Shown piece by piece: positions 45,798 to 55,254 of a stretch of DNA of 64,000 bases. Below the pieces are notes generated by a model. It saw only the letters and a program-made list of their open reading frames with translations. It was not told the DNA's origin and made no database searches. This stretch comes from Symsagittifera roscoffensis. Its lineage: Eukaryota; Xenacoelomorpha; Acoela; Convolutidae. The position numbers and the translations under genes are program-made. The DNA is taken from positions 39,701,223 to 39,765,222 of the forward strand of contig NC_087066.1 of NCBI RefSeq assembly GCF_963678635.1, in the 5' to 3' direction. Positions within the stretch are counted from its first letter, which is position 1. Every line of letters starts with the position of its first letter.

Positions 45798-48700
45798 CTA
45801 TGGAAGGCTCACCAACTGCTCCATCGTTTCTGCCTGTATCTCAGACGACGCTAAAGTCCCGTACGCCTTCTGCTTGAGGGTGGTGCCTTGCAACATTGTC
45901 TCTAGATAACCTTCCATGGCACCTTTGTCTTCCAGAGCCATCACGTACCCTCTAGCCGAGTTTCGGTATTCCAACATTTCCATGTATCCACCTTCAGGTT
46001 CATCTATCGACACAGCCTCCGATACTGTCAGTCGGTTGTATTCTACTGGTACTAGTTGTTCTGCGACATTTTCCTTTCCGTGGTTCATGGGAGATGGCTT
46101 AAAGTCTTTCATTGTGCTCTCCCCACATTGGCTGAGTATCTCCATTTCTAAGGTTGCTCCAGTCAGAGTGCGGTCACTCCTTTTGGATTTATAACCTGTT
46201 GACTTTATTCCCGCCATGAGAATGGGTGGCACCATCGCTACATCAGTTAACATTTTATCTGTGCCAGGCAATTGATAATCACCTTGTCCCAAATCCATGA
46301 CCTCCTCGACTCGTTTCCTTTTCGCTAAGTTAACAGCTTTCACCGATATCTCCGAATCCACCTTCGTCTTTCCGACTCTCCTCGGTATCACTCTGCTGCC
46401 CAACTTCATTTTCATCGCATTGATTTTATCAATCACCAATTTTGATTGCATCGTCCCTCTCCTGGTTCTTGACAGATACACCACCTCTCCTTTATCGTCC
46501 TGCGGTGTCATCTTGATGGGAGAATTCGCTTCACTTTCATCAGTGGCCGAGTCGATCAACAACTCACTCAGTCTCCCTTCACACTCATCAAGCTTGTCAA
46601 GGATTTCCCTCATCAAGGGTTGGTTGAGACCCGTTTTCAGAATGGACTGGGTCCCATAGCTCTGAACCACTGTCCAGACTTCTTCCATGAACGCCACTCT
46701 GTCCAATTTGCATCCCGTCCTACTCTCGTGGTCTCGATGATGTACTTCCCATTCTTCTTCGGGCAGCTTTCCCAAGAAAGGTACTCTGGCTGAGGCCTCT
46801 ACTCTTCTTCTTCTAGGTGATTCCATAAGGATTCTTTGTTCGTTATTTCTTGAATTGCCAGGAGAGCTGCTCTCCGGCAAATTTCGTTTCATTTCCATAA
46901 AGGCTGACGGAGGCTCCAGTGTCGAGATGCCTTCATCCGCTGGCTCAGTCGTCTCCAACGTATCTGCGTTGTTCTCAAGATCACTGAAGATTTTGAAATC
47001 CAGGCTGGATGCTCCTCCTGTCGATGCCCTGTCGTCTTCCCCACCAGCTTGACTTGCATCTTGTTGCATGGGTTCTTCGGTCTGACGGCTTCCTCCCTGT
47101 CCGTCATCTCCTTCTGACATATCCTTCTTTGAGCTCGAGGGTCCTTGCTTATCATTGTCGGTTCCTTCCGGAAACTTCGGTATTATCAATATACCGGCCG
47201 ATCTATCTTCCTCTTCTCCATGGACCACTTTGATTTCCTCGCAGCCGAAGGGTGCTAGGAAGGTTCTCGCCTGCAGTGTTCCTCCCACTTTCAACTCCGG
47301 TTTCACACTAGTCAGGATCAAGGAGGCTTCGGGCAGTTCGGTCCTGCCTCTCATCTTCATCGGAGCTAAGCCTAATCCCGTCCATTCTTCGTCAAATCCT
47401 CCAGGCCTGGGAGTCGCGGCGTTACTTATTCGCCTTCTCGTCGCTTGATCCGTATATGCAAATAGTGTGTATTGTAATACGGCGGCATTTCTCCCTACAA
47501 AGTATGGATCCATCGTTCCCACGAAATTCCCTACTCTCCTTTCATTGGCTTCGAATGCTCCCAATCTAGGAGTCTGTACCACGGAGACTGCTCCGAGCAA
47601 CATCGTTCTTATCAGAGGGAATTCAGGGATTGCCTCCGGCAGCTTCTCGTAATCACCCCAGTCCTTCGTCTCTTCTCTCACTTTATGATATGCTACAGTG
47701 AGACGAGGCATTCTGGTTATTTCACCATTCGTTTTATCATAGGGTCTCAGATTCCAAAGCTTCGGAAACACTTCGATGTGTCCTCTTTCTACTTCTCCCA
47801 TGCGATCACGGAAGTGATCGTCAAAATTGATGACTGTCATCTCTGGCTCCGATATTTTCGAAAATAGCAGATCCTCACTCATTAGCTCCCGCAATGTGTG
47901 CTGTTCACACCAGTTCAGTGTACTACCGTCCACTGCTGATATGAGGTTCAGGTGCAGCACCGACCTCCTATATGCCTCCACCTTAACGTCAGGGAACGCA
48001 AACGTGACTGCTGGTCCATAGATCACTGTCACAAACTCCGTGACTCCTCTAATCAGCACTAAGGGATCGGTTCTCATAGCCAAGCTCAGATCAGTTAACA
48101 GGGGCATGCCTCCAACATGTCGCCTAACATCTTCCTCTCTTTCAATAGTCTCGTCTTCTCCCGTTCCAAAGCAATTTTGTTGTAAGAGATATTGGATAAG
48201 AGTGTGTCTCAGGTCTCTTATCATATTCCACGAGTCCGTGGACTTCTTCATATCTAAGTTCCTCACTCTCTCTCTCATCTGCTCTGGACAACGTGTCAGT
48301 TTCATCAGTCCTCCCAAGTTTCCGTGGGTAATCGCAATCAATGTCAGAAGTCCATCTAACCGCAGGTTCTGAATTCCTTCGGTGCACAGCATCGCCGGTC
48401 CTTTCACGAAACTCTCTGCTCCAAATGACACGAACAAGGCTATTAGTTCCACTACTGCTTGGAGGAATTCTTTTATCAAGTAATGCGAGACTTTCGGGTA
48501 GACTTTTGCCAAGAAGGACGCGGTCCATCCGGCTCCCAACCCTTCCAAAATGCTGTCTGTCCGTTCAAAGCCCTCCTGTACCTTCACTTCTTGGGTCCAG
48601 AAGGTTTCCAGAGTAATCTGACACATTCTGTTCACAAATTCAGCGGTCTTTTCTCCGGCATTTTTCGCCAGGTTCACCTCCTTCGACAAGTAGGCATGTA

Positions 48701-49130
48701 TCTTTGTGATCATCACGGGGCCTTGCTCAAAAGCATCTGCACCCAATGCCGCTACTCTAGGATTCAGGTGTAGCCACTGGTTGGCTTCCGGCTTGGTTCT
48801 CAAAACCATTGCCTCCAAATGAGCTCTCGTCTCTAGTGAATTTTTCCTTCTCGTGTTTTCACCTGTCACTTCCATTGCTCGGAACCATAAGTCGTTGGAC
48901 ATCGCCGCGATCACCCGATGGTCGTCGTCTATTCCCGGTTTCAGTTTGAGCTGTCGACTGAAATTGGACAGTTCCAACCCCAGCACCTCGTCCAACACTA
49001 GCATGTGTAGCGCATGGTCCTTGAATCCTCTCATCGCGTTTGAGATATCTGACCACACTGCAGGTAGTTCAGCCTTGAGTGGCCTCAGGTTCTCCATCTC
49101 TATCATGCGATTCGGGGCTGATATGATCAC
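45798..49130 (-). CDS. Large unknown protein, second part of SGNH polyprotein
   Basis: 1110 open codons. The first in-frame codon is GTG; the first ATG is eight codons later. The frame is directly adjacent to the SGNH ORF and in another frame, and the translation reads smoothly across if one base is shifted at the A9 run at 49137-49145, so it is probably not a separate gene. Residues 1-650 look folded: many helices, a segment VGNFVGTMDPYFVGRN and a WTGLGLAPMKMRG stretch. Residues about 650-850 are Ser/Glu/Gly-rich and disordered. No domain is recognised. The capsid, membrane or enzyme role of this product is unknown. Confidence 0.6.
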   Translation of the reverse strand: MIISAPNRMIEMENLRPLKAELPAVWSDISNAMRGFKDHALHMLVLDEVLGLELSNFSRQLKLKPGIDDDHRVIAAMSNDLWFRAMEVTGENTRRKNSLETRAHLEAMVLRTKPEANQWLHLNPRVAALGADAFEQGPVMITKIHAYLSKEVNLAKNAGEKTAEFVNRMCQITLETFWTQEVKVQEGFERTDSILEGLGAGWTASFLAKVYPKVSHYLIKEFLQAVVELIALFVSFGAESFVKGPAMLCTEGIQNLRLDGLLTLIAITHGNLGGLMKLTRCPEQMRERVRNLDMKKSTDSWNMIRDLRHTLIQYLLQQNCFGTGEDETIEREEDVRRHVGGMPLLTDLSLAMRTDPLVLIRGVTEFVTVIYGPAVTFAFPDVKVEAYRRSVLHLNLISAVDGSTLNWCEQHTLRELMSEDLLFSKISEPEMTVINFDDHFRDRMGEVERGHIEVFPKLWNLRPYDKTNGEITRMPRLTVAYHKVREETKDWGDYEKLPEAIPEFPLIRTMLLGAVSVVQTPRLGAFEANERRVGNFVGTMDPYFVGRNAAVLQYTLFAYTDQATRRRISNAATPRPGGFDEEWTGLGLAPMKMRGRTELPEASLILTSVKPELKVGGTLQARTFLAPFGCEEIKVVHGEEEDRSAGILIIPKFPEGTDNDKQGPSSSKKDMSEGDDGQGGSRQTEEPMQQDASQAGGEDDRASTGGASSLDFKIFSDLENNADTLETTEPADEGISTLEPPSAFMEMKRNLPESSSPGNSRNNEQRILMESPRRRRVEASARVPFLGKLPEEEWEVHHRDHESRTGCKLDRVAFMEEVWTVVQSYGTQSILKTGLNQPLMREILDKLDECEGRLSELLIDSATDESEANSPIKMTPQDDKGEVVYLSRTRRGTMQSKLVIDKINAMKMKLGSRVIPRRVGKTKVDSEISVKAVNLAKRKRVEEVMDLGQGDYQLPGTDKMLTDVAMVPPILMAGIKSTGYKSKRSDRTLTGATLEMEILSQCGESTMKDFKPSPMNHGKENVAEQLVPVEYNRLTVSEAVSIDEPEGGYMEMLEYRNSARGYVMALEDKGAMEGYLETMLQGTTLKQKAYGTLASSEIQAETMEQLVSLP

Positions 49131-49131
49131 G

Positions 49132-52131
49132 TCATATTTTTTTTTCCGAAAGCAAGGTCACAATCGCATACACGAATTTTTGTCCGTCCGGGAGATGTGC
49201 ATACCCCGGAGACAACGCGAATACTATTATCGGTGTCACTTTGGTGAACGACCCCTCCTTCGTCGCCTCCACCACTTCACCCATCGACTCAAGGATATCT
49301 TTTATCGCTGGCCACACAGCGTTCTCTGCCGTTGTAGGATCTCTGAGTCTGCTCAGAAAACCTCTACTGTGTAGATGGTCATTGATGCCAGCAAACACGA
49401 TCGTAGTTGGGTTCATGTCCGTCTGCCATTGTACCCCTATAGCCAGAGATATCGATTGCAGTAGGTCCAGGTCGACCGCTGCCAACATTATGACGTCCGG
49501 CCAAAACAGAGATTTGGAGGTGGACACGAACTCTGAATTCGCTACTATCATAATCTTGGCCTTCCTCATTTCTGCTTTGTCATAGGCGGCGAAGATGTTC
49601 TCATCTTTCTTTATCGCTTTCAATCCGCCGTATCTTTGGGCATCACCATCTTGATTCACTAGTTTTGGGTATATTCTCTCCTTCACATGACCAGGAGGTG
49701 AGCTTACTTGCCTGAACATCTTCACATGTTGTCCGATCGGCGCCCTTGTCACTAGAAATCTTCCAGGTCTCTCTTCTCGATTCCCTTCGTCATGATTCAA
49801 CCTCACGTCTTGCAATGGTCTCGCGTTCACTGGTCCCATTGTGTTGTTAGAGGGCGGTCCCTCTAGGTCAGCAAATCTCAAGGCCGTCGTGGAGCTGAAA
49901 TTTATGCTACCGGCTATCAACCAGTCTACGCCGGTTATCGAGTACAATCTGCTGACGGACAGCGTCGCTCCATTCAGCATCTTCCTTGCATCTTCGATGA
50001 AGCTTACCCTCTGGAGATCCAGCTTCATTAGCTCTTCTTTGTATACATGCCAGGGAGACGGTATGGGTCTTGACCACATCAACGAGCCTCTGCCCGGGCG
50101 TCTCTCCTCTCGACTGGTACTTGTCGTCTCCGATCTAGTGTCCGATCTAGACGTGCCGGCTGTCTCTTCGATTGGGTTGACAGGTCCTATTCTTCTCCTA
50201 GGATGGATGGTCCTCCTCATCGGCGCTTCTCCCAATCGATCCTGTACGTCTGTCCTTTGACCTGGTTCGCTGGAGCTCTGTTGCCTGTAGTTCGTGACGG
50301 CCGGGACCGTACCCAAGCGTGTTTCCAGGCTAGGAGGCACAAAGGTGGTAATCACCGCGTCACTCGCTGTTCCTTCTTCCTCCAGCACTCCTGTGTCAAA
50401 GAATTCCGCCTCTAGTTCGTCCAACCGCTCTTGGAAGACTCGATTCAACCAAGCTTGTCCTTCGATACTGTCGAAGTGGATGCCGTCCGTGGTCAGTCTG
50501 GCCTGATCCATAGCTCTCAACTCATGTTCGATGTCCATGAGGATCATTCTTCCGGCGTTCCGACTTGCGAGGTTCCTCAAGATGTTATTCCACCTGACGA
50601 CTCCCTCGTTGTGCCTTCTTCCTGCTGCGGTCAAGCTTCTCGTGTTCATGGGCACAGTGCAAACGGTCAGTACCGCGCAATTGAATTTCTGCCAGAGGGT
50701 GGTAAACAAACACACCATCATTGATTCCCATAGTGCTTCCTGCTCATCTGAACCTCTGGAGATGTCATTCGTCCCAACCAGGATCATCACATTGGGGATC
50801 CTCCCTGGATTCATCAGTTCCACCATTCGATATAACTGGGCTATCGTCGCGCCTCCAAAGGCCATCACCGTGGTGACCCACGAGGTCCTCAATTTCGATA
50901 GTACTCTGACCAAGCTGTCTCCCAGTATCAGATGAGATGTCGCAAGTGGTGGTTGCTGCAGGTTTACTGCCGGGCTCCAAGTCGCTCGATTGAAGCAAGC
51001 TCTCGGATCTGTCTCCGGAACTCCCGTGAAATTATATTTCAATTGATTGTTCTTTTGTACGTCTATGATGCGAGACACTTTTTTCGCTGGCATCTTCTGT
51101 ATTCTTCTCTCTGGGGCCTTCGAGCTCCCCATGAGTGGCGTCACGTCCCTTATCCCCTGTCTGATCACAGTCTGGGAGAGTCGTACTCTGCCCGTGTCGT
51201 CGATCGTTCCATAGGGTGCAGTCACCCCGGAACCAGGCGCATTCTTGTTGGCGACCAGTATCAGCTTCCTCACCGTTTGTTCCACGACGGGGTCACCCAA
51301 AGTGTCACTAGGGTCCGGGATCGTTACTCGATTTGTCTCTGTCGGGAGCCGTGTCTCCGTTGTTTGACTCATTTCTCGAGGCGTCAAGAGCTCCATCGGG
51401 GACTGCCCACCAGGAATATTCCTTGCAGGTATCACTTTCTCCACGGCCGTTGTCAACGCCATCTGTTCCGATCGCTCTTTGTAGTCCTGCCTCAAGCGCT
51501 CAATTTCTTGACCCTGCTTTTTGTTGCAGTCTTCGAACAATCTTCTCCACATGTCCCGATCGTCCTCCATCTTGAGCATGCTTTTGGTCATCTCGTCCAG
51601 CTCCTTCTTCGTACTTTCCAGTTCATCCTTCATCTCATCCTGATCTTGCATGGTTTGGTTCGTCTGAACCTTCTGTCCTACTTTCGCCCTCTTTGGTGGC
51701 ACAGCTGTTCTCAGTGGTGAACCAGACGAGGCAGCCTCGCTGTTCATCTCCTGATGCATTCTCGTCAGCTCAGGTTTGGGCTTGGAGGGCATAGGCATCT
51801 CACCTGGTTGGTAAGTCCTAGAACTTCCCAATCCAGGCTCGTTCGCCAAGTCACTCCCTGAGAGAGCCCCGTTTCTCCACCTCATCACTCTCATGTTCGG
51901 GCGGTCTAGTACTCCCCTCTCTCCATATGCTGCCATCAACAGGACTTCCGTGGGGCGGTCCCCACGGTTGTCATGCCCCAAGATGTTGATCAGGGCGGTC
52001 AGCAACATGACTACCTCTGGGTCCTCCAGAGCGAAGTCTCGATCGATCAGCCGACGATAGATCGCATCCACCATCGATCCCACATATGCCTCTGCCAGGT
52101 CCATCAATTCATCCACGTTGAAGTTATCCAT
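49132..52131 (-). CDS. SGNH/GDSL-hydrolase polyprotein of retroelement
   Basis: 999 codons from the ATG at 52129-52131. Residues 1-100 are acidic and helical. A coiled coil occupies about 160-230 (DELESTKKELDEMTKSMLK). At about 400-570 lies an SGNH hydrolase domain: block I ILGDSLVRVL (Ser near 406), block II FGGATIAQL, block III VGTNDISRG and block V TTDGIHFDSIEG with the catalytic Asp/His. The known family includes esterases, lipases and acyl hydrolases. A second region at about 855-990 has the same plan (TTIVFAGINDHLH near 910) but lacks an obvious GDS Ser, so it may be an inactive twin. It starts 350 bp after the macro domain, on the same strand, within the same element. Substrate unknown; an esterase acting on the envelope or host surface is conceivable. 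Confidence 0.75.
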   Translation of the reverse strand: MDNFNVDELMDLAEAYVGSMVDAIYRRLIDRDFALEDPEVVMLLTALINILGHDNRGDRPTEVLLMAAYGERGVLDRPNMRVMRWRNGALSGSDLANEPGLGSSRTYQPGEMPMPSKPKPELTRMHQEMNSEAASSGSPLRTAVPPKRAKVGQKVQTNQTMQDQDEMKDELESTKKELDEMTKSMLKMEDDRDMWRRLFEDCNKKQGQEIERLRQDYKERSEQMALTTAVEKVIPARNIPGGQSPMELLTPREMSQTTETRLPTETNRVTIPDPSDTLGDPVVEQTVRKLILVANKNAPGSGVTAPYGTIDDTGRVRLSQTVIRQGIRDVTPLMGSSKAPERRIQKMPAKKVSRIIDVQKNNQLKYNFTGVPETDPRACFNRATWSPAVNLQQPPLATSHLILGDSLVRVLSKLRTSWVTTVMAFGGATIAQLYRMVELMNPGRIPNVMILVGTNDISRGSDEQEALWESMMVCLFTTLWQKFNCAVLTVCTVPMNTRSLTAAGRRHNEGVVRWNNILRNLASRNAGRMILMDIEHELRAMDQARLTTDGIHFDSIEGQAWLNRVFQERLDELEAEFFDTGVLEEEGTASDAVITTFVPPSLETRLGTVPAVTNYRQQSSSEPGQRTDVQDRLGEAPMRRTIHPRRRIGPVNPIEETAGTSRSDTRSETTSTSREERRPGRGSLMWSRPIPSPWHVYKEELMKLDLQRVSFIEDARKMLNGATLSVSRLYSITGVDWLIAGSINFSSTTALRFADLEGPPSNNTMGPVNARPLQDVRLNHDEGNREERPGRFLVTRAPIGQHVKMFRQVSSPPGHVKERIYPKLVNQDGDAQRYGGLKAIKKDENIFAAYDKAEMRKAKIMIVANSEFVSTSKSLFWPDVIMLAAVDLDLLQSISLAIGVQWQTDMNPTTIVFAGINDHLHSRGFLSRLRDPTTAENAVWPAIKDILESMGEVVEATKEGSFTKVTPIIVFALSPGYAHLPDGQKFVYAIVTLLSEKKI
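49137..49145 (-). other. A9 homopolymer at ORF junction
   Basis: Nine A on the minus strand, within CGGAAAAAAAAATATGACG, where the SGNH frame ends (TGA at 49132-49134) and the next frame reads on. It is either a slippery programmed-frameshift site or an indel. Confidence 0.6.
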
Positions 52132-52139
52132 TCTATTCT

Positions 52140-52490
52140 TTCAAGTTCGATTCGGTTTTGATTCAAAGATTTGACTCAAGTGAGTAATTAAACGATCAAT
52201 CAGGATCTAGAAAAGAGGTCACGAATATCACACTTGTCAGTTTCATCTTAACATATATAGCTAAAAATTATTAAAATCAATCGATCTCCAAAATTTTGGA
52301 ATTCGACCTAAGATTGGACAGTCCAAACTTTGGATCTATTCCTAAGATCGTCATTCAGTTGTTCATGGTCACTAACTCCTTCTTACCAGGATCTTAATAA
52401 CATAGCACATAACATAACACAACACACATCTCACATATATCACACATTACATACAACTTAGTCGTTAGCCTAACCCCTCTCGCACGTCAC
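52140..52490 (-). other. Spacer between macro domain and SGNH ORF
   Basis: No coding frame. AT-rich with an ATAACATAACACAACACA repeat-like stretch at 52400-52427, similar in tone to the sequence just before gag (ACACAACACAATAA). It might hold a promoter for the second ORF or remains of an internal terminal sequence; unproven. Confidence 0.4.
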
Positions 52491-54020
52491 TCAGCCTATT
52501 CTTAAGTAATATTTCTTATGTGAATATACTTGTATATTAGTATCAGAGAATATCACGTGTACAAGTGCGTACAATTCCCGAGGATGCAGTCGTCCTCTGT
52601 TTGGATCGTACACTGGAAGCGAGAGCTCCTTCACGTCCATTTCCACCAGGAAGTCCCTCAGCCTCGTCAAGGACAAGACTAGGTTCTCTGGGTCCACGTG
52701 CTGCTTCTCCGTCGCCCTCGTCACCAAGAAGCATAGGTATTTTCCCGGTATCTGTGACGCCGCCGGAGGTAAGGCTGCTACGCCCTCTACTCCTGGTCGT
52801 TGCTTCCACAGGAACTCTATGTTTTTATATTCTCTCTTAAAATCTGCCGCTAACGCTGTCCTAAAACTCATGTCTGCCGTAATTGCTATCGCAGATGTTC
52901 TATTTGTGAGTATGAAATCACTGTCTGTTAGTAATATGTTGCTTGAATATTCATTTGGTAAGTTAAAATATGACTCAACTACCCTCCCTATGTCAGATTT
53001 CTTAGGTTATTTGCCTGTTTCTGCTTCTAAGTATCCTGTTTCTCTTGCTACTCTTAATTTTTTTATTATCAAGTTTTCAGTGTGGGTAAGTCCTACCCCC
53101 ACTCCCCGGACAAAAATATCCATCGACGTCCCCGTCGATCGCATACCGGGTATCAAGTCGAGATTAGAAGCTGGAATGAGTAGTCGTCCTTCCTGGGCAG
53201 CCCAGGAAGGATCATCTCGTTCGGTCTTGATGTATTTCATGCTTTCACGATCTACGTCTTGAATCGTGACGCTGGTCTCCTCAGGATCCGAGGTCGTTTC
53301 ATTCAGCCACTCTAAGACACGCAGGTTCGTCAAAACTTGTTCATATGACTGCTGTTGCTCGTCGTCGAATTCTACCTCGGGTTTCGACCAGTCGTCAACC
53401 CACTCATCGTCGTGATCATCGACTTTGTCAATGTCTTGTGACACAGTTATTTCCTCTAGACCCACTACTTCCTCCACTATCTTCTTCAGATCTATCCTAT
53501 CCACTACAAAGTCGTCACCGTAAGGATTGTACTTTCTTCTTGGTCTTGTCCCGTCCTTCTGACGAGTCTGTATCGTGAACGGAAGATCCGGTTCCAAATT
53601 CTTGGGAACCTCTATCTGTTCGGGATCCTGCCACTCTTCCTCTGCGTAGGGTAAGGTCTCATCGTCCGCTTCGATCTCCTCGTTTGGATCCAGGTCCAGC
53701 GGTGTGTCCGTTCCTTCCTCCACGACTTCGTTTCCATCGTTCTTCTCCCTGGTGCCCTTCTCGTTGACCTCACAAGCAGGATCCATCATTAGATAATCCC
53801 CTTCTTCCATGTCCGCAGGTATACACCAGTCTTCTGTCGATGGATTGTGTGGCTTGATGTTTTCGTAGTGGGCTGCTCGGCCAGTACTCAGTCTATAAAA
53901 GCGTCCCTCCTGGTGCACCTCTGTAATCATGAAGGGTCCCCTCCATTTTTTTAGGAGCTTTCGGTGGTATAACGTTCTGAAATACCCATACGTAGTCCCC
54001 CACCGAGTAAGCCTTTGCAC
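52491..54020 (-). pseudogene. Integrase tail, acidic linker and macro-like domain
   Basis: 54020-53007 continues the integrase C-terminus (WRGPFMITEVHQEGRFYRL, an SH3-like/GPY-type tail), then an acidic linker of about 200 residues, and stops at a TAA at 53007-53009. The same frame continues open from there to 52491. In the related copy at about 25720 this codon position is not a stop, so the TAA is a mutation. The continuation (AIAITADMSFRTALAADFK, then GVAAL, YLCFLVTRATEK, then LPVYDPNRGRLHPREL and SDTNIQVYSH) has the strand-helix order of macro (ADP-ribose-binding/Appr-1-p) domains. The usual GCG ligand loop is replaced by DPNRG. Likely the C-terminal domain of Pol. Confidence 0.65.
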
Positions 54021-55206
54021 CAGCTGCTTTCTTCTCGAATCTTTTCCTTTGCCTTGCCTGTGCTTGCTGAGTATTTCGTCTGCACAAATCGTTCAACTCC
54101 TGTTGGCGTCTGATCACATCCCTCACGTAGACCTGTGGGGACGTTTTCTTTCCCTCATACTCTGGGTAGAAGAAGGTTAAGGGTAAAGACTTTTCGTGTC
54201 CAGTTAGCATCATGTGTGGACTGACTCCGGTGGTGGAGTGTTGCGTGCTGTTGTATGCTCCCATCACCTGTGGAAGGTATCTGTCCCAATCGGTCATGTA
54301 CCTGGAACAATATACTCTCAGAATCGACACTAACGTCCTATTCTGTCTTTCCACTAAGCCATTCGTCTGAGGATGGTATGTCGTGGAGTGAGCTTGAGCG
54401 ACCTGTGAGCGTCTCATGAGCTCTTTCGTAAGCTCTCCTACGAAAGCTGTTCCATTATCCGATTGAAACGTCATCGGACAGCCATGTCTCGCTATCCACG
54501 GATTGATCAGGTGGTCGCATGTCTCCTCCGCCGAGGCAGTTATGCAGGGCACGGCCTCTGCATACTTCGTAAAATGATCTATCATGACCAACACCTGATT
54601 ATAACCACTGTCTGTCATGCATATTTTCTGGTGATCTATCTGCACCACCTCATTGAATTCAGACGACTCGATCGATTGTAATGGAAATCGCAACTTCCTT
54701 GGATCCTTGACTTGTTGGCATGACAGACATGCTGTTACCCACTTCTCGCATGCTTTTTTCATTCCAGGCCATTCAAAGCGCTTCAGGATCCTCTGATATA
54801 CTTTGTCGATCCCCTGATAGCCCATCTGATCATGTGACCTGAATAATAGTTCTGTCTGATAGAGTTGCGGTAACACTATCGTGTTATACTTGTATAGGAC
54901 TCTGTCTTCCTCTCTTCTTTTGCAAGCCACAATCCCGTCCTTGTTCAAATATAACCTCCTTTCCTTCTGCATGAAGTACTGTCTCAGGATGCGATAACTA
55001 TCTTCCTCAAGGTCCCCTTTATCTGGAGAACCATTCTCGATCCACCGTTTCAGGTTGCTTGTCATGCGATTATTTCTCTGCGCCCTGAGAAGATCCGAGA
55101 GTCTGTATCTCGCCTTCAAGTACGTCTTCATGACCCTCATCTGACTATTCAGCTCATTAGGCTGGTGTGTGTTATCTTCCATCTTAACGCACCAAATATT
55201 CGCCAA
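53893..55206 (-). pseudogene. Integrase of the large element
   Basis: 437-codon frame. The N-terminal zinc domain reads SHDQMGYQGIDK ... CLSCQQVK: the second His of HHCC is Tyr here (the related copy has GHQ). The catalytic core has Asp in VQIDHQ near residue 191, Asp in SDNGTAF near 250 and Glu in NGLVERQNRTL near 286, so DDE is intact. The frame is lost near the C-terminus at an A7 run (53946-53952) and continues in the overlapping frame at 54020-53007. Inserts element cDNA into the host genome. Confidence 0.8.
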
Positions 55207-55254
55207 CGGCTGTGTTTCTTGTTTAAACGGCTGAAGATCAGTCCTGACTACCTC

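Noticed and set aside
50932-51720. 262-codon plus-strand ORF
   Set aside because: Shadow of the SGNH ORF on the opposite strand; no domain.
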